Assembly (NCBI RefSeq): GCF_000600005.1
Contig: NZ_CP007446.1
Location: forward strand, 1,824,894 to 1,888,893
Direction of reading: 5' to 3'
From: Snodgrassella alvi wkB2
Lineage (GTDB): Bacteria; Pseudomonadota; Gammaproteobacteria; Burkholderiales; Neisseriaceae
Length of the DNA: 64,000 bases
The notes below the pieces were generated by a model. The model did no database searches. It saw only the letters and a program-made list of their open reading frames with translations, and was not told where the DNA came from. Both the position numbers and the translations under genes were made by a program. Positions 26,727-36,827 of the stretch are shown piece after piece. The stretch's first letter is position 1. Each line of letters begins with the position of its first letter.

Positions 26727-27702
26727 AATCTGCAGAAATATTAAATAAAAATTTTAGTTTCTGCCAAAATCCCATTACTGCATAATTATTTAACCGGTTA
26801 TTTAAGTGCCATTCCTGTTGTTTCATTTGTTCAAGTAAATTGTGTAAATGTGATGCTTCAGATTTCATTTCTTCGTACTTTAAATTTATATAATTAAGCT
26901 CTCTTTTTAAATTTGCTTGTTCATTATCATTTAATAGCTGCTTATTTTCTAATTCACGCTTATATGCGTCTTCAAGAGAAATAATCTTATCCGTATAAAA
27001 TTTATGATTCACCGGATCTGAACGTATTTTACCATATACATTTTTCTCAAAAATCTTCTTTAGTGAGAAATAATAGTTTTCAACATCTGCAACTGTAAAT
27101 TTTATTTCACCGCCAAACTCTGTCTCTAATTTTAATTTTTTTGAAATACTCACTTCAATGATCGGTATATGATTCTTTTCAAAAGAGTGTATTTTTTTAG
27201 AATAACAAGCATTAGTATAAACAACCTCTATAGCCAGACATCCTTTCCATTTTTCCTGCAATTCACACTCAGAAGAAAAATAGCCAACAAGGTCGGGATA
27301 ATATTTTTCCTCATCTTGATCGAAATGCTTAAATCGAAGACACGGCTCAACTAAAAATTTTGAAAAATTTAAAATATATTTATTTTTATCAATAGTAAAT
27401 TTAATTACAGGCATTTCCAGTAATATCACTGTCGCTGCAGAATGGTAAATAGACTCTTTATTGTTTTCATCAATTTCGTCGGATTTATACCGAAAAAAGC
27501 CATGTTCAGTTGGAATTAACTCCAGACGATTAATTTCATCGTATTCCGTTGAGTAAAACGTTAATTCCAGATATTTTTTAAAATTTTGTTCTTTTAATCT
27601 CAGAACATCCCAGATATAAAAAATTTTTGGCTGCAAAGATTGATTTTCGCAGATAAAACATTGATTTTTATCTTTAGCATATGCCCAGATTTTTCTAGCC
27701 AA
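26725..27702 (-). CDS. orphan CoiA-like nuclease candidate with C-terminal coiled coil
   Basis: A protein of 325 residues, AT-rich and Lys/Asn/Ile-rich compared with its neighbours. It starts with TTG at 27702, supported by a GGGGAG Shine-Dalgarno 8 nt before. The N-terminus has a CxxC (C15, C18). The middle reads PDLVGYF (P136-D137) and, 20 residues later, LAIEVVYTN...PIIEVSI (E159). This spacing and the IE-V-x-T...P-x-IE pattern resemble the PD-(D/E)xK nuclease core of CoiA-like proteins. Residues about 240-312 look like a coiled coil. It follows rsmJ by 70 nt. The biological role is unknown; the nuclease call is inference. Confidence 0.55.
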   Translation of the reverse strand: MARKIWAYAKDKNQCFICENQSLQPKIFYIWDVLRLKEQNFKKYLELTFYSTEYDEINRLELIPTEHGFFRYKSDEIDENNKESIYHSAATVILLEMPVIKFTIDKNKYILNFSKFLVEPCLRFKHFDQDEEKYYPDLVGYFSSECELQEKWKGCLAIEVVYTNACYSKKIHSFEKNHIPIIEVSISKKLKLETEFGGEIKFTVADVENYYFSLKKIFEKNVYGKIRSDPVNHKFYTDKIISLEDAYKRELENKQLLNDNEQANLKRELNYINLKYEEMKSEASHLHNLLEQMKQQEWHLNNRLNNYAVMGFWQKLKFLFNISAD

Positions 27703-27772
27703 TTGTTATTCTCCCCTGTATTAAGTTTAAACAAAATAATTCAGATTCACAAAATTGATTTCTTCCTTAAAA

Positions 27773-28534
27773 CTACAAAGGCATATACCCATCAAATCGC
27801 GTTGTTTTACCAAAATACTGAAAAGCCGGTGTCTTTCCTGCTAAAACTGCACCATTAGCTGGTCTTTTTACCACGACCCGTTTTCGGGCTAATTTCTGTG
27901 CTGCGAGTAATAAAGCCTGATCATTATTCATATCCGCATTACCCAGCAATTCATGAAAATAAGCCATTTCTTTTTTTACTGCTGCTGCTTTTTGCTTTTG
28001 CGGATACATCGGATCCAGATAGACTACATCAGGCAATGGTATCTGTTTTTGTTCCGCGTCTGGTAAAGTGATACTGCCATAATGCAGATGAATCTGCTGT
28101 GCTATATGCGCAGTCTGTTTATCAACCATCGCACGTTTCAGCCCGTCCGCAAATAAAACATATACATAAGGATTCTGTTCAAATACCACAACTTCCAGTC
28201 CCAATGATGCCATTACAAAAGCGTCCCGACCTAAACCTCCGGTAGCGTCCCAGACAAGCGGCCGGTTTTTGGCCTGAATAGCACGTGCCAGTAATTCTCC
28301 CCCACCAAAAAGCCGCCGGTGCCGTGCAGTACCTTCTACAAAATCAACCCGCACGACCCCTTTTTGCCCGGATTTAGCTAAAGCAAGACTGTCATTTTCG
28401 TATATCAGATATAATCCCTGTTCGGGTGGTTGTTGCTGATAACAGAGTTTTTTACTGGCTAGCAATTTCTGTAAAGGAGTGATCAGATCAGTTTTATCTG
28501 CTATCTGACCGGTTAAAATCAGAGGCTTTACCAT
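27773..28534 (-). CDS. rsmJ: 16S rRNA m2G1516 methyltransferase
   Basis: RsmJ (YhiQ) methylates G1516 of 16S rRNA. The 253 residues show the SAM-binding segment LVWDATGGLGRDAFVMAS, the acidic beta2 end FEQNP, and YLDPMYPQKQKAAAVKKEM, which is a RsmJ hallmark. It overlaps the pilR stop by one base, so translation is likely coupled with the pilS-pilR unit even though the functions are unrelated. Confidence 0.93.
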   Translation of the reverse strand: MVKPLILTGQIADKTDLITPLQKLLASKKLCYQQQPPEQGLYLIYENDSLALAKSGQKGVVRVDFVEGTARHRRLFGGGELLARAIQAKNRPLVWDATGGLGRDAFVMASLGLEVVVFEQNPYVYVLFADGLKRAMVDKQTAHIAQQIHLHYGSITLPDAEQKQIPLPDVVYLDPMYPQKQKAAAVKKEMAYFHELLGNADMNNDQALLLAAQKLARKRVVVKRPANGAVLAGKTPAFQYFGKTTRFDGYMPL

Positions 28535-30021
28535 CAGACAATCCCTAACCGTTCCATCCGGTAACGCATAGAACGAAAACTGATACCCAGTAATTTGGCG
28601 GCCTGTGTTCGGTTATATCGGGTTTGCGCTAAAGCCTGTTCCAGGATTTTTCTCTCTATTTCATCCAAATAATCCTGTATCTGAGTTTTTCCGAACTGGT
28701 AATCCTCAATTTCCTCATTACTATCTGCGGATAGATTACTGCCGGCATTCTCTGCAGATTCAGTACGCGGATTATCCAGCTGATAGCTATGAATCTGTAA
28801 ATCATCTACCTCAATAATATGATTTTTCGACAGTGCAATAGCACGTTCCAGAATATTCTCCAATTCACGGAAATTACCGGGATAACTGTATTGCAACAGT
28901 GCTTTTTTTGCTTCCGGTGTTAATGTCATGGTTTCATCATGCAAAATTCGTTGCAGTAAAACCCGAATTAACTGCGGCAAATCATCACGTAATTCACGTA
29001 ATGGCGGCATGGTAATAGATACAACATTCAAACGATAAAACAAGTCCTGACGAAACTGACCTGATTCAACCAGAGCATTTAAATCTTTATGGGTTGCACA
29101 GATAATACGGACATCAACCTGTTTTTCTTCCATTTCGCCAATCCGGCGTACAGCACGTTCCTGAATGGCCCGCAATAATTTAACCTGCATCGATAGTGGT
29201 AAATCAGCTACTTCATCCAGAAATAATGTTCCGCCGTCCGCATGCTGAAAAAAACCAGCCCTATCTGATTCTGCTCCGGTAAAACTGCCTTTTTTATAAC
29301 CAAAAAACTCACTTTCCATCAATGCTTCAGGTATGGCACCACAATTTACAGCAACAAATGCCTTGTCTCTGCGTTCTGACTGTTCATGAATACTGCGCGC
29401 TGCCTGCTCTTTACCACTGCCTGATTCTCCGGCAATGTATACCGGCACGTTACTTTTAGCCAGCTTGCTGATCAACTGACGTACTTCTGTTATTAACGGA
29501 GAATTACCCAGTAAACGTTCACGTACCTGCTGTTCGTTAACCATTGCGGAAGTATCTTCATTTTTTTGTTTATTTTCAGACTGTTTAAATGCGGTTACCA
29601 TTTTATTATCTATTTCGGTTTCGGCAGTATTATTGATTGTAATAACAGATTTAACCAGAGTACGCAGCTGCGCCAGAGTAATGGGTTTTTGTAAGTAATC
29701 GAAAGCACCATTTTTCAGTGCCTGTACAGCCTGCGCTGCATTTCCGTAAGCGGTAATAACTGCAATCGGAATATCCAGATTATGGGCAGTAATATAATCA
29801 ACAATCTCCAGCCCGGAGCCATCCGGCATACGCATATCCGTTAGCACCAGGGAGAAAGCATGCGTACGTAAAGCCTTTTTTGCCTCAGCTACGCCAGCGG
29901 CAGTTTTTACGGACAAACCCATTTTAATCAGGGTTAACTCCATTAAATCACGAATATCGGCTTCATCATCTATTATCAGTACCGGCTTTTCTAAGTCCAT
30001 CTGATTATTATTATTCATCAA
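28534..30021 (-). CDS. pilR: PilR-type sigma54-dependent response regulator
   Basis: A 495-residue NtrC-family activator. The receiver domain has the phosphoacceptor D62 (LTDMRMPDGSG). The AAA+ domain has Walker A GESGSGKE at 198-205 and GSFTGA at 245-250 for sigma54 contact. The Fis-type HTH at the C-terminus includes NRTQAAKLLGISFRSMRYRM. The central and C-terminal segments (EVADLPLSMQVKLLRAIQE, FRSMRYRMERLGI) closely resemble Pseudomonas PilR, which activates pilA. It overlaps pilS by 11 nt. The pilin target is inferred; no pilA is in the window. Confidence 0.85.
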   Translation of the reverse strand: MMNNNNQMDLEKPVLIIDDEADIRDLMELTLIKMGLSVKTAAGVAEAKKALRTHAFSLVLTDMRMPDGSGLEIVDYITAHNLDIPIAVITAYGNAAQAVQALKNGAFDYLQKPITLAQLRTLVKSVITINNTAETEIDNKMVTAFKQSENKQKNEDTSAMVNEQQVRERLLGNSPLITEVRQLISKLAKSNVPVYIAGESGSGKEQAARSIHEQSERRDKAFVAVNCGAIPEALMESEFFGYKKGSFTGAESDRAGFFQHADGGTLFLDEVADLPLSMQVKLLRAIQERAVRRIGEMEEKQVDVRIICATHKDLNALVESGQFRQDLFYRLNVVSITMPPLRELRDDLPQLIRVLLQRILHDETMTLTPEAKKALLQYSYPGNFRELENILERAIALSKNHIIEVDDLQIHSYQLDNPRTESAENAGSNLSADSNEEIEDYQFGKTQIQDYLDEIERKILEQALAQTRYNRTQAAKLLGISFRSMRYRMERLGIV

Positions 30022-31585
30022 CCATCCTTGGCAAGGTTAATTCAAATCCATTAACTTCAGGGCGATAAATTAACTGACCATGATTAGCCTGAGCCAGCTC
30101 GCGCGCCACATACAATCCAAGACCAGTGCCACTGGGTTCAGTCGTAAAAAATGGTTCAAACAATTGCAACTGATTTTCCGCACTGACACCAGCCCCATTA
30201 TCAATTACAGTAATGGAAATTTCATTTTGCTCTTCTATGCAAAAAATAACACGAATAGCATTTTTATTCTGCAAACTATGACGCCATGCATTATTCATCA
30301 GATTCCATATAATCTGCTGCAAATGTACCGAATCACACCAGACGATTAAATCTCCTTTATCGGCTTGTAGTTCAATACAATTTACGGCCTGCTGCCTGAT
30401 CAGTATAAATTCCTGCAAAAAGGCAGTCCAGAATACCCGCAAATCAATTGCCTGCTTATTTTTTTTATCCCGCTTGTTCAGCATACTGATATCTTCAAGC
30501 ATTTTATCAATACGACTGATATTATTTTCTATAATATTAAACAGCCGCAGTCGTGTCGAATCATATTTTTCTTCCTGTAACAATTCATTGGCCTGTCTTA
30601 TTGCAGACATCGGATTGCGAATTTCATGAGCCAGATTAGCCGTTAACTGGCCTAATGAGGCCAGTTTAATGGCCATAGCCTCCTTATCAATTTCAGTACG
30701 CGAACGCATTGATAACATCAGTAAAGGTGTATTTGCTTCCTGTAACAAGCGTGCATGCACCCTCATCGGCCAATTATTCAGTGTACAGTTTATTTCGAAA
30801 ATATTTTTCTGTTCAGTATGCCAGTAATGCATAACCTGACGAAATAAAGCAGTTTGTTTATCAACCAGCAGCATCGGGAAATAATTCTGCGCCTTCCGGT
30901 TAATCAGCCACACCAGACCGCTTTCATCCAGTACAACTACCCCCTCCTGTACATAATTAAAAGCACGGTCGAGCAAATTCCGGTAACTGTCCAGCATTTT
31001 TGACTGCTGATCTTGCAAACTTTGTGAACGTGCCAGTAAAGTAGCGGCATAGGCAGTCAGACCGGCCACAAGAAAGACAGCGGCAATCAGCATGATGGCA
31101 ATAATGCATATCCGCATACTGTGATTAGCAAAACCATTACGGCTTAGCTGCGTCCAGGTAATGATGACAATCAGTAAAGTTACATAACCGGCATAAATCA
31201 TCGGATACCGGCCACGGCTGAACAAACAGGCCGAACCGACAAATGGCAGGAGTAAAATACCAAAACCGCTATCCACTCCTCCACCCATATTCATCAGCCA
31301 GGCTATCATGGTAATGTCTACAGCAGAATTAACATTTGGTAGTGCATCCGGCTGATTCTGCCAGCGTGGCACCAGCATGGAAAAGACAATCAGAATACCG
31401 TAGAGCGCTGCCCAGCTATACAGTTCAATTTTATTGAATATGGGTACAGCCAGACCGGGCTCATCCATACTGCGGGTCAGCAAATAAAACGTCATAATTG
31501 AAAACAGCAGACTTATACGCGCAATATTGAGCAAAGCAGAAAGCCTGTCCAGATATTGCGGCCAGCCATTTATATACGTTTTCAT
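30011..31585 (-). CDS. pilS: PilS-type membrane sensor histidine kinase
   Basis: A protein of 524 residues. The N-terminal third has about six hydrophobic helices (roughly 20-180), as in PilS, which senses pilin in the membrane. A PAS-like region follows, then the phosphoacceptor H320 in LANLAHEIRNPMSAIRQANELL. The ATPase N, G1 and G2 boxes are IWNLMNNAWRHS, VIDNGAGV and GTGLGLYVARELAQAN. It overlaps pilR and sits 6 nt after parC, so parC-pilS-pilR-rsmJ form a tight minus-strand unit. PilS rather than another NtrB-like kinase is inferred from topology and partner. Confidence 0.85.
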   Translation of the reverse strand: MKTYINGWPQYLDRLSALLNIARISLLFSIMTFYLLTRSMDEPGLAVPIFNKIELYSWAALYGILIVFSMLVPRWQNQPDALPNVNSAVDITMIAWLMNMGGGVDSGFGILLLPFVGSACLFSRGRYPMIYAGYVTLLIVIITWTQLSRNGFANHSMRICIIAIMLIAAVFLVAGLTAYAATLLARSQSLQDQQSKMLDSYRNLLDRAFNYVQEGVVVLDESGLVWLINRKAQNYFPMLLVDKQTALFRQVMHYWHTEQKNIFEINCTLNNWPMRVHARLLQEANTPLLMLSMRSRTEIDKEAMAIKLASLGQLTANLAHEIRNPMSAIRQANELLQEEKYDSTRLRLFNIIENNISRIDKMLEDISMLNKRDKKNKQAIDLRVFWTAFLQEFILIRQQAVNCIELQADKGDLIVWCDSVHLQQIIWNLMNNAWRHSLQNKNAIRVIFCIEEQNEISITVIDNGAGVSAENQLQLFEPFFTTEPSGTGLGLYVARELAQANHGQLIYRPEVNGFELTLPRMVDE

Positions 31586-31591
31586 ACCGGC

Positions 31592-33910
31592 TTAGTTTCC
31601 GTTATCCAGATCACCATAGACGGCAACGATATCACCCGAAACGCTTAATTCCTTACCTTTATGTCCGCGTTTATTAAGAATATCCTGAACGCGTAAGGTT
31701 TCCTGATAGCGTCCGCCACGTTTTCCCTGAGTCTCCAGTTTAAATTCCGATTTATTTGTCAGAGTAAGATAAAGCAGTTTCTCATTAGCCGGTAAACTCA
31801 TAATTTGCAGACCACGGCCTTTAGCCATCACTTTCAATTCATGTAATGGAAAGGCCAGCAGACGATTGGCACTGGAGATGGCAATAAGTTGAGTCTGCCC
31901 GTTTACAGACAGGCAGGCAGACGGTACAGGAAGCGGCGGCAGCAATGCCTCATCACTATTAACCGTCATAACAACTTTACCGTTTTTAGTACGGCTGACC
32001 ATATCTTTAAATGCAACCACAAAACCATATCCGCCACTGTTACTCAGTACATAATGCTGTTGCGGCAAGGCACTGAGCATAGCTACAATTCTGGCACCTT
32101 TATCTAAATCAACCAATGAACCTGCAGGTACACCATCACCACGTCCGCCCGGAATACTGGCAGCATCCACACTATAGGCTCGCCCGTGCGAATCAAGTAA
32201 AACTACCGGCCAGACTGTACGTCCCTCTACTGCCTGAAGCAGACCGTCACCTTCCTTGAAAGTAGTCTGGCTTAAATCCAGATTGTGTCCTACACGCGTT
32301 TTCAGCCAGCCCTTCTGTGACAATATCAGCGTAACTGGTTCATCTGCAGTAGTTCGTGTAAGCGTAGCCCGCTCTGCCGGCTGTATCAGTGTACGCCGGT
32401 CATCTCCATAGATTTTGGTATCAGACTCAATTTCTTTGATAATCAGTCGTTTTTTAGCTTTATCATCTTCCAGAAGGGTGGTTAACTGATCATGTTCCTG
32501 CTGTAGTTTATTAAGTTCTGTTTCCAGTTTAATCCACTCCAGTCTGGCCAGCTGACGTAAACGGATTTCAAGAATATCATCCGCCTGTATCTCACTTAAA
32601 CCGAATGCAGACATCAATTCATTTTTGGGTTCATCTGATTCACGGATAACCCTGATGACTTCATCAATATGAAGAAATGCCGTTTGCCGCCCATGTAAAA
32701 TATGAATACGTTTTTCCACCTGTTCCAGACGGTATTGCAAACGCCGGGTTACAGTCAGTATCCGAAAATCCAACCATTCACGCAGAATCTGATATAAATT
32801 CTTTTGTGCCGGTTTATTATCCCGCCCCATCATAACCAGATTGACCGGCACATTCCCTTCCAAACTGGTTTGTGCCAGCAAAGTATTCATAAATTCTTCA
32901 GGTTGAAGACGACTGGATTTCGGTTCAAACACCAGACGCACTGGTTCCTGACTATCTGATTCATCACGCACCCGCTCAAGCAGTGATAGCATTAATGTGC
33001 GCGTATTCTGCTGTTCCTGAGTGAGATTTTTTTTACCGGTTTTCGGTTTGGGATTAGTCTGTTCTTCTATCTCAGCCAGAATTTTTTGCGCAGAAGTACC
33101 GGGAGGTAACTCCGTGACAATAGCCCGCCAGTGTCCGCGTGCCAGTTTTTCAATTTCATAACGGGCACGCACACGTATACTGCCTTTACCCTGTGCATAA
33201 ATTGCCTGAATATCCTCTGGTGCAGTAATAATCTGACCACCACCGGCAAAATCAGGACCGGGTAAATACTGCATTAAGGCTGCCGAATTCAGCTCAGGCT
33301 GTTTCAACAGAGCCACAACAGCTGCGCTGACTTCGCGCAAGTTATGTGAAGGAATTTCAGTTGCCAGACCTACTGCAATACCTGAGGCGCCATTAAGCAA
33401 TATCATTGGCAGGCGTGCTGGTAATACAGAGGGTTCAAAAGATTTGTCATCATAATTGGGCACAAAATCCACAGTCCCCATATTGATTTCCGATAACAGC
33501 AATTCAGCAATCGGTGCTAAACTGGCTTCGGTATAGCGCATAGCTGCTGCGCTGTCACCATCACGTGAACCAAAATTGCCAATACCGTTAATCAAAGGGT
33601 AACGTAAGGTAAAATCCTGCGCCATCCGAACCATAGCGTCATAAGCAGATGAATCACCATGCGGATGATATTTACCTAGTATCTCACCAACTACGCGGGC
33701 GGATTTTACCGGTTTGGCACCTTGAGCCAGCCCCATATCTTTCATAGCATACAGAATGCGTCGCTGAACCGGCTTCTGCCCGTCAGCCACATCTGGTAAT
33801 GCCCGCCCTTTTACCACACTCATGGCATAGGTAAGGTAAGCACGTTCTGCATACTGACCAAGTAACAGATGATCATCACTGCGGTCTGATTGTTGAATAG
33901 ATTCACTCAT
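31592..33910 (-). CDS. parC: DNA topoisomerase IV subunit A
   Basis: ParC is the breakage-reunion subunit that decatenates daughter chromosomes. The 772 residues include the catalytic Tyr region [13 protein letters not shown] and the quinolone-pocket helix [22 protein letters not shown] (residues 79-100). Ser87 is conserved, but position 91 is Asp where gonococcal ParC has Glu91. GyrA is distinguished by its longer acidic C-terminus and different N-terminal sequence. No parE is nearby. It is the first gene of the unit with pilS, pilR and rsmJ. Confidence 0.95.
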   Translation of the reverse strand: MSESIQQSDRSDDHLLLGQYAERAYLTYAMSVVKGRALPDVADGQKPVQRRILYAMKDMGLAQGAKPVKSARVVGEILGKYHPHGDSSAYDAMVRMAQDFTLRYPLINGIGNFGSRDGDSAAAMRYTEASLAPIAELLLSEINMGTVDFVPNYDDKSFEPSVLPARLPMILLNGASGIAVGLATEIPSHNLREVSAAVVALLKQPELNSAALMQYLPGPDFAGGGQIITAPEDIQAIYAQGKGSIRVRARYEIEKLARGHWRAIVTELPPGTSAQKILAEIEEQTNPKPKTGKKNLTQEQQNTRTLMLSLLERVRDESDSQEPVRLVFEPKSSRLQPEEFMNTLLAQTSLEGNVPVNLVMMGRDNKPAQKNLYQILREWLDFRILTVTRRLQYRLEQVEKRIHILHGRQTAFLHIDEVIRVIRESDEPKNELMSAFGLSEIQADDILEIRLRQLARLEWIKLETELNKLQQEHDQLTTLLEDDKAKKRLIIKEIESDTKIYGDDRRTLIQPAERATLTRTTADEPVTLILSQKGWLKTRVGHNLDLSQTTFKEGDGLLQAVEGRTVWPVVLLDSHGRAYSVDAASIPGGRGDGVPAGSLVDLDKGARIVAMLSALPQQHYVLSNSGGYGFVVAFKDMVSRTKNGKVVMTVNSDEALLPPLPVPSACLSVNGQTQLIAISSANRLLAFPLHELKVMAKGRGLQIMSLPANEKLLYLTLTNKSEFKLETQGKRGGRYQETLRVQDILNKRGHKGKELSVSGDIVAVYGDLDNGN

Positions 33911-34256
33911 ACTTATTCTGACTTAATTAAATTCTTCTGTGGAACAGATTATCTAAGCTACCTATTGTAAAGGATTTTGCTTTTATACCCAAAACTACTG
34001 CTTTTGGTTTGATGAAATAACAAAACAGAAATTCATGTTATAAAAACCATTATCATTTCAGTAAAATATTGTTGGTTTTAATACAACACAAACTTTGCAG
34101 AAATTACACTTTTTTCTAAAGAATAAACTTTTTATCTAATTTTTTAAAAAACTTTCTTATGCCAGCAATATATCGCATTTAAATTATATATATTGATTTT
34201 AAAAATAAAAAAGCTGTCCGGAGCTTAGCCCGGACAGCTTTAATAACTTTAATCAA
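33911..34256. other. 346-nt AT-rich spacer between ftsZ and parC
   Basis: No coding sequence of interest. It contains the ftsZ terminator at 34211-34240 at one end and must carry the parC promoter at the other. A CCATTATCATTT at about 34048-34059 resembles half of a Fur box but is not convincing. In many proteobacteria lpxC follows ftsZ at this point; here it does not. Confidence 0.5.
34211..34240 (-). terminator. terminator of the division and cell-wall cluster
   Basis: A perfect 11-bp stem (AAGCTGTCCGG / CCGGACAGCTT) with an 8-nt loop is followed on the minus strand by TTTTATTTTT. It starts 17 nt beyond the ftsZ stop and closes the dcw cluster. Confidence 0.92.
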
Positions 34257-35435
34257 TTAATCAGCTTGTCGGCGAATGACTGCCGGAATTTCGAAGTCAT
34301 CCAGCACAGACTGATTTGAGAAATCAGCAGCAGCCAGATTCATCCCGCGTGCACTGCGTCCTGAACGTACCACACTTCCGATATCCGGATAGGCATCTTC
34401 AGTACCAGTGGCTTGTACGGTTTGCAAAACACGCAAACTGCTTGGTTGCTGGTGATGTAAAACTTTCTGTTCCTGCAATCCGGTAGCAATAATGGTTACG
34501 CGGATTTCGCCTTCTTCCATACTGGCATCTTCAGAAGTACCGTATTTCAGGGCGGCATCATCATGTGCATATTCATCAATCATGCACATAATTTCTTTGT
34601 ATTCAGACATTTTCAGGCAGCCTGGTGCGGTAGTAATATTAACCAGCACACCCTGTGCACCATCCAGAGTCACGTCATCCAGAAGCGGGCTGGCAATAGC
34701 CTGTTCAGTAGCAATACGGGCACGGTCAACACCATGTGCACTGCCTGACCCCATCATGGCCATACCCATGATACTCATGACATTTTTCACATCGGCAAAA
34801 TCCAGATTAATGATACCCGGATTAGTAATGACTTCAGCAATTCCGGCTACCGCATTACGCAATACATTATCTGCCGCACGAAAAGCCTCACGCATACTCA
34901 CATCTTCACCCAGTGCTGACATTAATTTGTCATTTGGAATCACAATGAGTGAATCAACGGTATTTTTAAGAATCTCAATCCCGTTATTAGCAACGTGAAT
35001 ACGTTTTCCTTCATATTCAAACGGACGGGTAACAACAGCAACAGTCAGAATACCCATCTCTTTTGCCAGTTCTGCAACTACCGGAGCCGCACCTGTACCT
35101 GTACCACCACCCATACCAGTGGTGATAAACAGCATATTCGCTCCGCGAATAGCATCAGATAATGCTTCGCGATCTTCCATTGCTGCATTACGGCCAATTT
35201 CCGGATCGGCTCCTGCGCCGAGACCACGGGTGAGATTATTGCCCAGCTGAATGCGTTTAGATGCTTTACTGTTTTGTAAAGACTGTGCATCAGTATTGGC
35301 ACTGATAAACTCAATACCGGCAACCGCATTTTCCACCATATTGTTAATAGCATTACAGCCACCACCGCCGATACCAATGACTTTGATAACTGCAGCACCA
35401 ACTACCGTCTCCACAACATCATATACCAATTGCAT
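34257..35435 (-). CDS. ftsZ: cell-division GTPase FtsZ
   Basis: FtsZ is the tubulin-like GTPase that polymerises into the division ring. The 392 residues have the N-terminal IGIGGGGCNAINNM, the tubulin signature GGGTGTGAAP near 114-123, and T7-loop residues in NLDFADVKNVM. A variable linker ends in the conserved tail LDDFEIPAVIRRQAD, which binds FtsA and ZipA. The ATG follows AGGAGA by about 8 nt. It is the last gene of the cluster, 114 nt after ftsA, with room for its own promoter. Confidence 0.98.
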   Translation of the reverse strand: MQLVYDVVETVVGAAVIKVIGIGGGGCNAINNMVENAVAGIEFISANTDAQSLQNSKASKRIQLGNNLTRGLGAGADPEIGRNAAMEDREALSDAIRGANMLFITTGMGGGTGTGAAPVVAELAKEMGILTVAVVTRPFEYEGKRIHVANNGIEILKNTVDSLIVIPNDKLMSALGEDVSMREAFRAADNVLRNAVAGIAEVITNPGIINLDFADVKNVMSIMGMAMMGSGSAHGVDRARIATEQAIASPLLDDVTLDGAQGVLVNITTAPGCLKMSEYKEIMCMIDEYAHDDAALKYGTSEDASMEEGEIRVTIIATGLQEQKVLHHQQPSSLRVLQTVQATGTEDAYPDIGSVVRSGRSARGMNLAAADFSNQSVLDDFEIPAVIRRQAD

Positions 35436-35549
35436 TTATGTCTCCTGACAAAACCTATGCATAAACGTCATCTGCCCTTGTATAGCTATCATTATATAGA
35501 CAGTTATATACAATGCGCAAAAGTTCTGTCATTTAATGTTTGAGTTGAG

Positions 35550-36791
35550 TTAAAAATTGTTCTTAAACCAAGTCTGTAATTTTTTTAGCCATGAATCTTT
35601 CGGTTCAGAAGCTGCTGCCACAGGCATGTCTGTTTTGTTTTCTTCTTCACAGGCAGACTGTAACAGACCAATAGCAGTAGCATAACGCGGATTGCGAATC
35701 CGTTCTGAGACACCACCCATTTCCTGCGGCACACCAATTCGGGCTGGCAGATTAAATACATCCTCTGCCAGCTCGACCATTCCAGGTAATAATGATGCTC
35801 CGCCGGTAAGAACTATGCCTGAAGTCAGCACATCCTCAGGAAAACCGGAACGGCGCAATTCATTTAGTGTCAGTTCCAGAATCTCTTCCACGCGCGGACC
35901 AATTACACTTGCCAGTGTCCGACGCGAAATCTGGCGCGGATTACGGTCACCCACACTGGGCACCTCAATCATATCATCAAGACCGTCCATGGTTGCCAGT
36001 GCCACTCCATGATTGATTTTGATGTATTCAGCTGCACTGTGGGGTGTACGCAACGCTTGTGCCAGATCTTTGGTAATCAAATCCCCTGCCACCGGAATAA
36101 CAGCTGTATGCCTGATAGCTCCGTTAGTATATACAGCAATATCTGTAGTGCCTCCACCGATATCAATAACACAGACACCCAGATCTTTTTCATCTTCAGT
36201 CAGTACTGCCTGACCACTGGCCAGTGGCTGTAATATCATTTTATTGATTTGCAAACCACAGCGATTGACACACTTCTGGATATTCTGCATCGCTGTTACA
36301 GCACCGGTAATAATATGTATGCGCGTGTCCAGACGAACCCCGCTCATGCCAATGGGTTCACGCACACCCGGCTGATTATCAATAATAAATTCCTGCACTA
36401 CTGTATGTAAAATATCGTGATCCGGCGGAATATTGACAGCTTTGGCTGTTTCAATTGCACGGTCAATATCAGCCTGACTCACCTCTCCGTCCTTGATTTT
36501 AACCACACCTTGTGAATTGAAACTGCGAATATGATTACCTGCAATACCGGTTGTTACACAGTCTACCTGTACATCAGCCATCATCTGCGCTTCTTCCATG
36601 GCCTGCTTGATTGCTTGTGCAGTGGTTTCAATGTTGGTCACCATACCTGCTTTCAAACCACGCGACGGGGCCTGTCCTAAACCAACAATGTGGATTTCAT
36701 TATCTTCCTGAACCTCACCAATAAGAGCGATTACTTTTGAAGTGCCGATATCCAGTGCACTGATGTATTTTTTACCTTTAACCATGGTCAT
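35550..36791 (-). CDS. ftsA: cell-division protein FtsA
   Basis: An actin-fold protein that tethers FtsZ filaments to the membrane and recruits later division proteins. The ATPase phosphate motifs are DIGTSKVIALIG and IDIGGGTTDIAVY, and the adenosine motif includes GIVLTGGASLLPG. The C-terminus SWLKKLQTWFKNNF forms the amphipathic membrane-binding helix. Possible starts are GTG 36794, ATG 36791 and ATG 36785, with no strong Shine-Dalgarno, so the N-terminus is uncertain by three residues. It lies 36 nt after ftsQ. Confidence 0.97.
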   Translation of the reverse strand: MTMVKGKKYISALDIGTSKVIALIGEVQEDNEIHIVGLGQAPSRGLKAGMVTNIETTAQAIKQAMEEAQMMADVQVDCVTTGIAGNHIRSFNSQGVVKIKDGEVSQADIDRAIETAKAVNIPPDHDILHTVVQEFIIDNQPGVREPIGMSGVRLDTRIHIITGAVTAMQNIQKCVNRCGLQINKMILQPLASGQAVLTEDEKDLGVCVIDIGGGTTDIAVYTNGAIRHTAVIPVAGDLITKDLAQALRTPHSAAEYIKINHGVALATMDGLDDMIEVPSVGDRNPRQISRRTLASVIGPRVEEILELTLNELRRSGFPEDVLTSGIVLTGGASLLPGMVELAEDVFNLPARIGVPQEMGGVSERIRNPRYATAIGLLQSACEEENKTDMPVAAASEPKDSWLKKLQTWFKNNF

Positions 36792-36827
36792 CACTTTAAA
36801 ATCAAATAATCAATCGGTCTGTCCGGA

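Noticed and set aside
34048-34059. CCATTATCATTT as a Fur box before parC
   Set aside because: Matches only about half of the palindrome and lies in very AT-rich spacer with no iron-related gene nearby.
34605-34625. TTCAGGCAGCCT as a DNA-uptake sequence
   Set aside because: One exact copy inside the ftsZ coding region, with no pattern of repetition in the window, is not evidence of a functional uptake motif.
34492-34998. 168-codon open frame opposite ftsZ
   Set aside because: Antisense to a conserved gene; composition is Ser/Pro/Ile-rich shadow coding with no ribosome-binding site.
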